14,246 nt of DNA from an uncultured cyanobacterium (GTDB lineage Bacteria > Cyanobacteriota > Cyanobacteriia > Cyanobacteriales > Geitlerinemataceae), in assembly GCA_937121005.1 (NCBI GenBank), contig CAKZKB010000198.1, positions 1 through 14,246 of the forward strand, written 5' to 3'. A program made the position numbers and the translations under genes. This document shows positions 1 through 6,564 of this stretch, piece by piece; position 1 is the stretch's first letter, and each line of letters starts with the position of its first letter. A model generated the notes under the pieces. That model made no database searches, was not told the DNA's origin, and saw only the letters and a program-made list of their open reading frames with translations.

Positions 1-54
<54 letters not shown>

Positions 55-65
55 GTAGGTCTTTG

Positions 66-95
66 AGTATAGCACGCCCAAATGCGACTTGGCAA
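66..95 (-). promoter_or_regulatory. Sigma-70-type promoter of tRNA-Val
   Basis: On the minus strand, a -35 hexamer TTGCCA (95 to 90) and a -10 hexamer TATACT (71 to 66) are separated by 18 bp. Each matches the consensus at five of six positions. Transcription would start near 59, about five bases before the mature tRNA 5' end at 54, as expected for a tRNA gene processed by RNase P. Confidence 0.72.
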
Positions 96-221
96 GGGAA
101 TTAGGGAATTAGGGGTTTAGGGGATTGGGGATTTGGGGGGAAATCAATTTTCATCCTTCATCCTTCTGACTTCATCTTTGAAACACACCTCGTACCTCAC
201 ACCTCGCACCTCACACCTCAC
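95..221 (+). repeat. Composite heptamer repeat, copy 1
   Basis: This is the first of three copies of a modular low-complexity element in the window. A G-rich tract of GGGATT/GGGGTTT-like units (about 95-140) is followed by a short A/T junction (AAATCAAT). Next come four in-phase heptamers (150-177: TTCATCC twice, TTCTGAC, TTCATCT), a TTGAAAC spacer, and exactly five in-phase heptamers (187-221: ACCTCGT, ACCTCAC, ACCTCGC, ACCTCAC, ACCTCAC). It resembles the short tandemly repeated repetitive (STRR) sequences known from cyanobacteria. It fills most of the gap between the tRNA promoter and the hsp20 upstream region. No protein is likely to be made from it. Confidence 0.85.
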
Positions 222-223
222 CC

Positions 224-270
224 AGTTCGGTTTGCCGAAATTCGGTAACTTTCCTCTGGTGAGTTCGGTT
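224..270. other. Inverted and direct TTCGG motifs upstream of hsp20
   Basis: TTCGG (226-230) and CCGAA (235-239) form a 5-bp stem with a 4-base loop. The overlapping CCGAA-A-TTCGG (235-245) is a second palindrome. The string AGTTCGGTT occurs at 224-232 and again at 262-270. Such clustered motifs about 100-140 bp upstream of the hsp20 start could be a regulator site, but no known operator is recognised. The classical CIRCE heat-shock operator is absent. Confidence 0.3.
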
Positions 271-339
271 GTTCCACCTTCGTTTTTGCAGGGTCGATCG
301 CACAATAGAAACTGTCAGCGCAAAGCAAGAACGCCACAA

Positions 340-358
340 CCATCCTGCTACAAGGAGG
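340..358 (+). promoter_or_regulatory. Candidate RNA thermometer sequestering the hsp20 Shine-Dalgarno
   Basis: The strong ribosome binding site AGGAGG (353-358) ends eight bases before the ATG at 367. Immediately upstream, CC-A-TCCT (340-346) is complementary to the whole AGGAGG, with one bulged A (342) and a six-base loop GCTACA (347-352). Cyanobacterial small heat-shock genes such as Synechocystis hsp17 are known to use a short hairpin with a UCCU/AGGA pairing as a translational thermometer, and this matches that layout. The pairing is read directly from the sequence; the temperature response is inferred. Confidence 0.6.
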
Positions 359-366
359 AACGATTT

Positions 367-840
367 ATGCGACTCTACACCATCAATCCGTTTGAAGAAG
401 TTGAACGCCTGCAACGTCAAGTGAACCGCGCGTTCCAAGAAGTAACTGGAGAGAATCAACTGGCCCATTGGTCGGTGGCGGTCGAACTCGAAGAAACGGC
501 CGAAGCCTTCATCCTGCGGGCTTTAGTTCCCGGAGTCGATCGCCAAGATCTCAGCATCGAAGCCACTCGCGAAAACGTCGCTATTTCTGGCGAATACCGT
601 CGCCCAGAACGGAATAACGGCGACTATCGCTTCTACAGCGAATTCCCCAACGGGAAGTTCCGCCGCGTTATTTCCTTACCGCTTCCTATTGCCAACGATG
701 AAGTCAAAGCTGACTACGCCGAAGGGATCTTAACTTTGACGCTTCCTAAAGCCCCCGAAGCCATCAACCGCGTCGTTAAAGTGTCCTTAAACGGCACGGA
801 AGCCGCCGCGCAAATTGAGCCGGAAACGGCTAACAGCTAA
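367..840 (+). CDS. hspA: Small heat-shock protein, Hsp20/alpha-crystallin family
   Basis: ATP-independent chaperone of 157 aa that would form oligomers, bind unfolding proteins and, in cyanobacteria, also associate with membranes under heat or light stress. The short N-terminal arm (residues 1-35, starting MRLYTINPFEEVERL) precedes the alpha-crystallin domain (about 36-130). That domain carries the family signature AEGILTLTLPK at 118-128. A hydrophobic VKV triplet at 137-139 is a possible IXI-like tail, followed by an Ala/Glu-rich end. The reading frame is open upstream to 133, but that stretch is low-complexity repeat. The ATG at 367 has a perfect AGGAGG eight bases ahead and gives the usual length for the family. 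The gene stands alone, with its own terminator at 885-915. Regulation probably includes the leader hairpin at 340-358. The symbol follows cyanobacterial usage. Confidence 0.95.
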   Translation: MRLYTINPFEEVERLQRQVNRAFQEVTGENQLAHWSVAVELEETAEAFILRALVPGVDRQDLSIEATRENVAISGEYRRPERNNGDYRFYSEFPNGKFRRVISLPLPIANDEVKADYAEGILTLTLPKAPEAINRVVKVSLNGTEAAAQIEPETANS

Positions 841-884
841 GGTTAACGGGGATTTTCTCCACAAATAACAACGTTTTTGGGGTT

Positions 885-915
885 TGCCCGCACCATGTCG
901 GTGCGGGTATTTTTC
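885..915 (+). terminator. Intrinsic terminator of hsp20
   Basis: CCCGCACC (887-894) pairs perfectly with GGTGCGGG (900-907) around a 5-base loop ATGTC, extended by G886-T908 and T885-A909. A T-run follows (910-914). It lies 45 bp after the hsp20 stop. Confidence 0.92.
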
Positions 916-930
916 TTGACTCTAAGGGCT

Positions 931-959
931 TTGCAACGCGATCGCCCCCCAGACATGAT
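931..959 (+). promoter_or_regulatory. Possible sigma-70 promoter for the 388-aa gene
   Basis: TTGCAA (931-936) and CATGAT (954-959) are 17 bp apart, four of six consensus matches each. They lie after the hsp20 terminator and about 75 bp ahead of the next start codon. Sequence match is modest, so this is a candidate only. Confidence 0.35.
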
Positions 960-1033
960 ACGATCGTAACACCCTCACTCCCCAGCCGGAGCGGGGCCAA
1001 CCAGGCAAACCAGCGCAGACAAGAGGAGAGTCG

Positions 1034-2200
1034 ATGGGTGGCGGTATTTATCTCATTCAAGACGACGAACGGTTAGTCGAAATGGGCCAGCAAGCCTACG
1101 AGTCTGACGAGCAACTCCAAGAGCTCATCGAACAGTATCCCCATTTACTCGCGGGCGATCGCATTGATGTCACCATTCCCCGGCGTTGGTTGGCGATCTT
1201 GCGCGGTGGGGCCTTCGACTCGGAAGAAGAGGGTGGGGGCCGCTGGTCTCTCGATCGCCTGTTTCTCGACCAAAATGCCATTCCCACGCTAGTGGAAGTA
1301 CGGCCCATCAACAACAGCCGCATTCGCCAAGAAGTCATCGGCCAGATGCTCGACTACGCCGCCAACTGCTCGGTGTACTGGCCCGTCGATACCATCGTCG
1401 CCCAATTCGAGTCCAACTGTCGCGAACTTGGCCGCGATCCCGAACAGGTATTTGAAGAATTTCTCGGCGACGACTCCAACGAAGAACGCTTCTGGCAAAA
1501 GGTCAAAACCCACATCCAAGCGGGTAAAATTCGCCTGGTATTTGTCTCCGATAACATTCCCGTCGAACTGTTGCGGGCGGTAGAGTTCCTCAACGAACAA
1601 ATGGATCCGGCCGAAGTCCTAGCGGTGGAAGTGCAACAATACGCCAGCAAGGATGACGACGTGCGGGTTCTCGTCCCCCGGTTGATCGGGCAAACCGCCG
1701 AAGCCAAGCAGAAAAAATCGAGCATTACCCGCGAACGGCGGCGTTGGGACGAAACCTCGTTTTTCCAGGAACTCGAGTCCCGACGGGGCAAAGACGAAGC
1801 AGCCGCAGCCCGCAAAATTTACGAGTGGGTGGAAAACAAAACCCCAGAACTGGAGGTGGAGTGGGGAACCGGGGACACCTACGGCGGATTTACAGCCCAC
1901 TTGCGCCACCGCAATGGCAAAGTCTCCCACGATCTGTTCCGAGTGGGCATTTGGGGCGGCGTAGAAATTGCCAGCAGCAGCTACGCCTCCCAACCGCCGT
2001 TCGATCTGAAGGATAAGTGGCAAGAGTTGCGATCGCAATTGAGCTCTATTGGGATGGCACTCCCCACCGATCCCGGCGAAATTCGCTTCCCCTACCTGCG
2101 CTTGTCTACATTACAAACGGAACTGGCGGTCGATCGCGTTATCCAGACCTTCGAGTGGGTAGTTGGGGAAATTAAAGGCACAGGGGAAGGCGATCGGTGA
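1034..2200 (+). CDS. Putative PD-(D/E)xK nuclease-like protein, function unknown
   Basis: 388-aa soluble protein without a signal peptide or membrane segment. The N-terminal part (about 30-120) reads like a PD-(D/E)xK fold: E33 ahead of PHLL, then D74 in WSLDRLFLD, a strand with E88-V-R90 (PTLVEVRP), and the helix QEVIGQMLDYAAN (99-111) at the place of the family's Gln-containing helix. The usual catalytic Lys of ExK would be Arg90 here. The C-terminal half (about 235-380) has a separate domain with many Trp/Phe/Gly residues (EWGTGDTYGGF, GIWGGVEI) ending in FEWVVGEIK; I do not recognise it. The ATG at 1034 is preceded by AAGAGGAGAG. It is a single-gene unit between two terminators. I recall similar uncharacterised proteins with VEVK at this site, but no role is proven; nuclease activity is inferred and may be lost. 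Confidence 0.85.
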   Translation: MGGGIYLIQDDERLVEMGQQAYESDEQLQELIEQYPHLLAGDRIDVTIPRRWLAILRGGAFDSEEEGGGRWSLDRLFLDQNAIPTLVEVRPINNSRIRQEVIGQMLDYAANCSVYWPVDTIVAQFESNCRELGRDPEQVFEEFLGDDSNEERFWQKVKTHIQAGKIRLVFVSDNIPVELLRAVEFLNEQMDPAEVLAVEVQQYASKDDDVRVLVPRLIGQTAEAKQKKSSITRERRRWDETSFFQELESRRGKDEAAAARKIYEWVENKTPELEVEWGTGDTYGGFTAHLRHRNGKVSHDLFRVGIWGGVEIASSSYASQPPFDLKDKWQELRSQLSSIGMALPTDPGEIRFPYLRLSTLQTELAVDRVIQTFEWVVGEIKGTGEGDR

Positions 2201-2217
2201 TGGATTGTTAGGAATAC

Positions 2218-2283
2218 TGTAGGGGTCAACGGTGTTGACCCTTTTTTACAAAAATGTGAGGGCGAACGCCGTTCGCCCCTACA
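2218..2283. repeat. 66-bp palindromic element bounded by TGTAGGGG/CCCCTACA
   Basis: Perfect 8-bp inverted ends, TGTAGGGG (2218-2225) and CCCCTACA (2276-2283), enclose two smaller palindromes: GGGTCAAC/GTTGACCC (2223-2241) and GGGCGAACG/CGTTCGCCC (2260-2278, centre C2269). It looks like two tandem, diverged members of one short palindromic family. A third relative lies at 5110-5137. It sits 18 bp after the stop of the 388-aa gene and ahead of thiE. A further inverted pair, TGTGAGG (2255-2261) and CCTCACA (2286-2292), frames the second palindrome. Confidence 0.75.
2223..2247 (+). terminator. Intrinsic terminator of the 388-aa gene
   Basis: GGGTCAAC (2223-2230) and GTTGACCC (2234-2241) form a perfect 8-bp stem with a 3-base loop GGT, followed directly by six Ts (2242-2247). 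It is the left half of the palindromic element at 2218-2283, so the repeat supplies the terminator. Confidence 0.88.
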
Positions 2284-2318
2284 TACCTCACACAAAATCC
2301 TAAGTAGGAGAATAACAA

Positions 2319-3398
2319 ATGGGGGAACGACAAGATTGGGCAGAGTTTGCACCACCTGCGATCTGCCGTATTTTAGATGCCAATCTCGATCGCGCCCGCG
2401 AAGGGTTGCGAACCATCGAGGAATGGTGTCGCTTTGGTATTGAAAGTGGCGAACTCACTGAATTGTGTAAAGCCATGCGCCAAGAACTGGCCCGTTGGCA
2501 TTTGCCCGAACTGCGATCGGCACGGGATACGCCAGACGATCCCGGTACCAATCTCACCCACGCCGGAGAACGCCATCGCGACAGTTTAGATGGGGTGTTG
2601 CGGGCCAGTTTTTGTCGAGTACAAGAGGCGCTGCGGGTATTAGAAGAATATGCCAAACTCTACGACGAAGAAATGTCGGAGACCTGCAAGCATATGCGCT
2701 ACGAAGTTTATACCCTAGAGAGTCAATTGCTTGCCTACCAACGCCATCAAAAATTAGCCCGATCGCCCCTGTATTTAGTGACATCGAGTTCCGATCGCGT
2801 TGTAGACATCGTAGAATCTGCCTTGCAAGGCGGGCTGACCATCGTCCAGTATCGCGATAAAAAAGCCGAGGATCTCGTTAAACTGAATACGGCCCGCAAG
2901 TTGCGCCAACTGTGCCATCGCTACGGGGCGTTATTTTTAGTCAACGATCGCATCGATTTAGCCCTAGCGGTAAATGCCGATGGCGTACATTTAGGACAAG
3001 ATGATTTTCCCATTTCCCTCGCGCGACAGTTCCTCGGTTCCCAACGCTTGATCGGACGATCGACGACGAACCCCCAAGAAATGGAACGGGCGATCGAAGA
3101 GGGGGCCGATTACGTGGGTGTGGGGCCAGTGTACCAAACGCCGACGAAACCGGGCAAGGCCGCCGCCGGGTTGGAGTACGTGCGCTACGCTGCCGATAAT
3201 TGTCCCATTCCTTGGTTTGCCATTGGCGGCATTGATATGAATAATATTAATGCGGTATTCTCTGCGGGCGGCGAACGCATTGCGGTGGTACGGGCGATTA
3301 TGGAAGCCGAACAACCGACGTTAGTCACGCAGTATTTCGTTTCTCAGTTAAAGTGGATCGATACGGTGCGATCGATCCGGGAAGCTGACGGGGCGTAG
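2319..3398 (+). CDS. thiE: Thiamine-phosphate synthase with N-terminal ThiD2 domain
   Basis: 359-aa cytoplasmic enzyme that joins HMP-pyrophosphate and thiazole phosphate into thiamine phosphate. Residues about 12-140 form the helical ThiD2-type domain common in cyanobacterial ThiE (RILDANLDRAREGLR at 17-31; a second helical half with RVQEALRVLEEY at 100-111). ThiD2 proteins are described as HMP-P kinases, so the fusion may make its own substrate. The ThiE TIM barrel spans about 150-345. It has QYRDKK (177-182) and NDRIDLA (209-215) for the pyrimidine diphosphate and Mg, GVHLGQDD (222-229), IGRST (245-249), GADYVGVGPVYQTPTK (262-277), and FAIGGI (300-305). AGGAG (2306-2310) lies eight bases before the ATG. 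thiS follows after 15 bp, so the two are probably co-transcribed. No TPP riboswitch is visible upstream. Confidence 0.95.
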   Translation: MGERQDWAEFAPPAICRILDANLDRAREGLRTIEEWCRFGIESGELTELCKAMRQELARWHLPELRSARDTPDDPGTNLTHAGERHRDSLDGVLRASFCRVQEALRVLEEYAKLYDEEMSETCKHMRYEVYTLESQLLAYQRHQKLARSPLYLVTSSSDRVVDIVESALQGGLTIVQYRDKKAEDLVKLNTARKLRQLCHRYGALFLVNDRIDLALAVNADGVHLGQDDFPISLARQFLGSQRLIGRSTTNPQEMERAIEEGADYVGVGPVYQTPTKPGKAAAGLEYVRYAADNCPIPWFAIGGIDMNNINAVFSAGGERIAVVRAIMEAEQPTLVTQYFVSQLKWIDTVRSIREADGA

Positions 3399-3413
3399 CA
3401 AGAGTTTAAAACA

Positions 3414-3623
3414 ATGGCCGAAATTACGTTACAAGCCAATGGCGAAACGCAACGCTGCGATCGCGGTACGTCTTTACCGCAATTTTTGCAGCAAATGGGG
3501 CTAAATCCCCGGTTAGTCGCGGTGGAATACAACGGCGAAATTTTGCACCGCCAGTTTTGGGAGGAAACCCAACTGCAACAGGGCGATCGCCTCGAAATTG
3601 TGACGATCGTCGGTGGCGGGTAG
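3414..3623 (+). CDS. thiS: Sulfur carrier protein ThiS
   Basis: 69-aa ubiquitin-like carrier. Its C-terminal Gly-Gly is adenylated and converted to a thiocarboxylate that donates sulfur to ThiG for making the thiazole of thiamine. The beta-grasp pattern is visible: strand ITLQANGE at 4-11, the helix LPQFLQQMGL (21-30), LVAVEYNGEIL (34-44), LQQGDRLEIV (54-63), and the diagnostic end VGGG (66-69). Length is normal for the family (about 65-70 aa). It starts 15 bp after thiE and has no strong Shine-Dalgarno, which suggests translation following from thiE. thiG is not in this window; many cyanobacteria keep thiE-thiS away from thiG. Confidence 0.95.
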   Translation: MAEITLQANGETQRCDRGTSLPQFLQQMGLNPRLVAVEYNGEILHRQFWEETQLQQGDRLEIVTIVGGG

Positions 3624-4069
3624 CCCCCGAGTCCGGGACGGGAAATTTCCTCTCGACAACCCTAGGCAAATGGCTGAGAATCGACTAGCATAAAGATAGG
3701 ATAAAGCATTTGGGAAGTTTGCCTTCTCGATGCTGCCAGAAACTCTCTCAACCGCAATCGATAGGCTTTGTCTAGCGTCTAATTCTGCTAGGCTAAGTTG
3801 TGTTGCCAGCGATCGAGCGAATCGCCGAAAATGAATGTCGAGATAGTAGCGATAATTTTCATCGCCGCAAATTTTTATCGAGATTAAGTCAGACCGGGCG
3901 ATCGCTTGCCGCGTTGCCAAGAAATTCTATTAGGTGTGGGGAATATTTGCAGGTGAATTCGGCCTGCAAGCAAATTTTGTCCTGCGTGTATGTAGAGAGG
4001 TTCGCGATCGAAAGGCAAACCTTTGAAATGTCGTGTCGCTAAGGAGACCTTGTTTTATTTGCACCGCCG
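3624..4069. other. 446-bp stretch without a convincing gene
   Basis: Between thiS and the next reading frame I see no RNA gene, no strong terminator and no well-supported protein. Two frames exist. One is minus strand 3920 to 3513: 135 codons, TTG start, no ribosome binding site, running antisense into thiS. The other is plus strand 3800-4042: 80 codons, no family resemblance. Both look like chance frames. Two small hairpins are present: TTGCAGG/CCTGCAA (3947-3969, 9-base loop) and AAAGG/CCTTT (4011-4024, 4-base loop). The minus-strand frame may be a gene remnant, but nothing in it is recognisable. Confidence 0.5.
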
Positions 4070-4399
4070 ATGAAAATCTACCGTTTTGTTGTTCTTTGCT
4101 GCGCTGTTTGCGTATTCGTCTGTGCTTCTGCTTTCGCGCCCCACGACTCTGCTAAGTCGCAGGGTATTTCAAACTCGTATTCGACCATCGTAACCCATCA
4201 AAGCGATCGTGTCAACCCCGCGATCGCCTCCCCGCCGCTTCGGGATCCGACCCCGGACAAAGACGCGCCAGAAGATCCGTTTGACAGCATGATGGATCTG
4301 TGGCGGCGACTGCTGTGGATGATGCGGAAGAACGCTCGGGCATCCGCGATCGCCTTCCCCATTTTAGAGGTTGACGCGGGCTTCGCTAACGAGAAATAA
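4070..4399 (+). CDS. Small secreted protein of unknown function
   Basis: 109-aa predicted exported protein that I do not recognise. MKIYR is followed by a hydrophobic core (6-21) containing three cysteines, and a good signal-peptidase site ASAFA-P puts cleavage at about 23/24. There is no lipobox. The mature part is a Ser/Asp/Pro-rich linker (about 24-70) and then a Trp/Met/Arg-rich amphipathic segment (MMDLWRRLLWMMRKNAR, 74-90). The ATG at 4070 is chosen because the signal peptide begins there. However, the best ribosome binding site, AAGGAG at 4041-4046, is 23 bases away, so initiation is poorly explained. HIP1-type GCGATCGC sites lie within the frame. trmB begins 35 bp downstream, so the two could share a transcript. 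The clean signal peptide supports a real gene; the spacing argues caution. Confidence 0.6.
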   Translation: MKIYRFVVLCCAVCVFVCASAFAPHDSAKSQGISNSYSTIVTHQSDRVNPAIASPPLRDPTPDKDAPEDPFDSMMDLWRRLLWMMRKNARASAIAFPILEVDAGFANEK

Positions 4400-4434
4400 T
4401 CGTTGCGAGTCTATTTTTGGAGGAAACGAAATCG

Positions 4435-5097
4435 TTGTCCGTTCGAGTTCGCCAGCACGTCAACCCCTTAAGTCGTCCGTACCGACAAGCCATCGAACCG
4501 CCTGAGTGGACGGCCGTTTATGCTAATTTGGGGTATCCTTTGCACCTCGATATTGGTTGCGGCCGCGGGCGGTTTTTGTCGGCCATGGCCCGCCAAGCAC
4601 CGCAGTGGAACTTTTTGGGTTTAGAAATTCGCGAACCGCTAGTTATCGAGGCTAACCAAGGCCGCGATCGCGACGAATTGACCAACCTCCACTATCTTTT
4701 TTGTAACGCCAACTTCTCCCTAGAAACGATTTTAGATTCCTATCCCGAAGGCAAACTGCAACGGGTGACGATTCAATTTCCCGATCCTTGGTTCAAAAAA
4801 CGCCATCAAAAACGGCGAGTCGTGCAGCCAGAATTGGTGGCGCAAATTGCCGAGTATTTAGCGACCGGAGGAGAAGTTTTTTTACAATCGGATGTCGAAG
4901 AAGTGGCTGTGGAAATGCGCGATCGCTTCTACGAACATCCGGCGTTTCGCTTAAAAACGCCCCAATGGTTGCCAGAAAATCCCCTCGCTGTTCCCACCGA
5001 ACGGGAAGTTTCCACTCGCGATCGCGGCGATCCGGTATATCGATCGCTGTTCGTGCGCTTGCAATCTGCAATCCGGTCGATCGATGGTACAATTTAA
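4435..5097 (+). CDS. trmB: tRNA (guanine-N7-)-methyltransferase
   Basis: 220-aa SAM-dependent enzyme that methylates G46 in the tRNA variable loop. The SAM site LHLDIGCGRGRFL lies near residues 37-49. FLGLEIREPL follows, and the hallmark PDPWFKKRHQKRRVV is near 116-130, with the C-terminal tail carrying the family's tRNA/SAM contacts (REVSTRDRGDPVYRSLF). The frame is open from a TTG at 4417, but the ribosome binding site GGAGG (4419-4423) lies just after that codon. I therefore choose the next in-frame TTG at 4435, giving the protein start SVRVRQHVNPLS typical of cyanobacterial TrmB. The spacer is 11 bases, slightly long, and TTG suggests modest translation. A perfect 28-bp palindrome starts 12 bp after the stop. 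Confidence 0.94.
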   Translation: MSVRVRQHVNPLSRPYRQAIEPPEWTAVYANLGYPLHLDIGCGRGRFLSAMARQAPQWNFLGLEIREPLVIEANQGRDRDELTNLHYLFCNANFSLETILDSYPEGKLQRVTIQFPDPWFKKRHQKRRVVQPELVAQIAEYLATGGEVFLQSDVEEVAVEMRDRFYEHPAFRLKTPQWLPENPLAVPTEREVSTRDRGDPVYRSLFVRLQSAIRSIDGTI

Positions 5098-5109
5098 CAT
5101 CATTTTCCC

Positions 5110-5137
5110 GTAGGGTCGATTCGCGAATCGACCCTAC
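5110..5137. repeat. 28-bp perfect palindrome after trmB
   Basis: GTAGGGTCGATTCG (5110-5123) is followed without spacer by its exact reverse complement (5124-5137). The ends match the TGTAGGGG/CCCCTACA ends of the element at 2218-2283. In RNA it would form a stable hairpin 12 bp after trmB, but no T-run follows, so it may stabilise the 3' end or act as a Rho-type stop and not as a simple intrinsic terminator. Confidence 0.85.
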
Positions 5138-5260
5138 ACAAGCGCGATCGACTGTTCTCACGGATTTGAGGGGACGCGCTACGTCGAACTGGATCGATTT
5201 CGTAATAATCCTTTACCATGGGGAAAGAACCCGCTATCGAGCGATCGCCCTTATCCTTTG

Positions 5261-6562
5261 ATGATTGTTTCCCTACCGACACCACCGACCCTATCTCCCC
5301 TCAATGCTCCCACTCTTCGCACCTTTCCCAACGGCTTAACCGTCATCGCCGAACGTCTCCCCGTCGAAGCAACCACCCTCAACATTTGGCTGCGAGCGGG
5401 TTCGGCAGTTGAAAGCGACGATATCAATGGCATCGCCCACTTTCTCGAGCATATCATCTTTAAAGGCAGCGATCGCCTTCCTGCCGGGGCCTTCGAGCGG
5501 GAAATCGAGCGTCGCGGCGCAATTACCAACGCCGCCACCAGCCAAGACTACACGCATTACTATATCACCTGCGCCCCCAAAGACTTTGCCGAACTGGCCC
5601 CGTTGCAGGTGGAATTGTTATTAAACCCTAGTATGGAAGCCAATGCTTTCGATCGCGAACGCATGGTGGTACTCGAAGAAATTCGGCGATCGCACGACAA
5701 TCCCAACCGTCGCAATTTTACCCGCTTGATGGAGCTCGCCTTCGATCGCTTGCCCTATCGCCGTCCCGTGTTAGGAACGGCTGATGTTGTCGAAGATCTG
5801 ACTCCGGGGCAAATGCGCCAATTCCATCGTCGTTGGTATCAGCCTCATAATATCACTGCCGTCGCCGTTGGCAACCTTCCCGAAGAAGATCTCATCGCCA
5901 CTGTCGCCGAAAGTTTTCGCACCGCATGGCGCAACGAGGCGCAAGAATTTCCCCCTCTAAACCTCGATCGCCGTCCCGAAATGCCTTTTACTGGGGTCGA
6001 TCGGCGCGAATTTGTCGATCCGAGTTTGCAGCAGGCGCGGCTTTCTCTGGTGTGGCGCGTTCCGGGGATGATGGATATTGACGAAACCTATCCCCTCGAC
6101 ATTCTTTCTAGTATTTTAGGACGAGGACGTACCGGACGGCTAGTACGGGAACTGCGCGAAGAAAAAGGACTGGTTTCTCGTGCCAGCGTCGCCAACATTT
6201 CGCACCAGTTGCAAGGATTATTTGTGGTGTCGGCGCAACTCCCTAGCGAAAATATTGAAGCCGTCGAAGCGGCGATCGTTCGTCACATTTGCGCCTTCGC
6301 CAACGAACCCGTACAACCGCAAGAAATCGATCGCGTTCGCACTCAAGTCGCCAACCGCTTCGTATTTGCTAATGAAGCACCGAGCGATCGGGCTAATCTC
6401 TACGGCTACTATCAGTCTACCCTCGGCGAGCTCGATCCAGCCCTACAATATCCCCAAAAAATTCGCAATTTAGAAGCAGAAGATCTGCAAGCCGCCGCCC
6501 GAAAATACCTTTCTCCCGAGGCTTACGGTGTCGTTATCGTTCGCCCGCAGGAATTGCATTAA
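5261..6562 (+). CDS. M16-family zinc peptidase (processing-peptidase type)
   Basis: 433-aa metallopeptidase of the pitrilysin/mitochondrial processing peptidase family, single-unit bacterial type. The inverted zinc motif HFLEH is at residues 60-64 (HxxEH, the Glu being the catalytic base), and the distal metal-ligand Glu lies in VVLEEIRR (136-143), the expected distance of about 75 residues. NAATSQDYTHYY (90-101) belongs to the substrate-binding strand. The C-terminal M16 domain follows (about 185-430) with the RTGRLVRELREEKGLV stretch near 290-305. Such proteins act on small or unfolded peptides; the actual substrate is unknown. There is no signal peptide, so it is probably cytoplasmic. A TTG directly precedes the chosen ATG and would add one residue; no clear Shine-Dalgarno is seen. 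It converges on the glycosyltransferase gene with 2 bp between stops. Confidence 0.93.
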   Translation: MIVSLPTPPTLSPLNAPTLRTFPNGLTVIAERLPVEATTLNIWLRAGSAVESDDINGIAHFLEHIIFKGSDRLPAGAFEREIERRGAITNAATSQDYTHYYITCAPKDFAELAPLQVELLLNPSMEANAFDRERMVVLEEIRRSHDNPNRRNFTRLMELAFDRLPYRRPVLGTADVVEDLTPGQMRQFHRRWYQPHNITAVAVGNLPEEDLIATVAESFRTAWRNEAQEFPPLNLDRRPEMPFTGVDRREFVDPSLQQARLSLVWRVPGMMDIDETYPLDILSSILGRGRTGRLVRELREEKGLVSRASVANISHQLQGLFVVSAQLPSENIEAVEAAIVRHICAFANEPVQPQEIDRVRTQVANRFVFANEAPSDRANLYGYYQSTLGELDPALQYPQKIRNLEAEDLQAAARKYLSPEAYGVVIVRPQELH

Positions 6563-6564
6563 AC

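Noticed and set aside
133..366. Upstream extension of the hsp20 frame by 78 codons
   Set aside because: It encodes low-complexity Ser/Thr/Pro residues from the repeat element and lacks a ribosome binding site, while the ATG at 367 has a perfect one and gives the normal Hsp20 length.
2201..2318. TPP riboswitch ahead of thiE
   Set aside because: None of the conserved THI-box stretches is present; the interval is occupied by the palindromic element and a terminator of the previous gene.
3513..3920. 135-codon minus-strand frame opposite thiS
   Set aside because: TTG start directly after a stop, no ribosome binding site, about 110 bp antisense to thiS, and no recognisable motif.
3800..4042. 80-codon plus-strand frame
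   Set aside because: No family resemblance, no ribosome site, and composition unlike the neighbouring genes; treated as chance.
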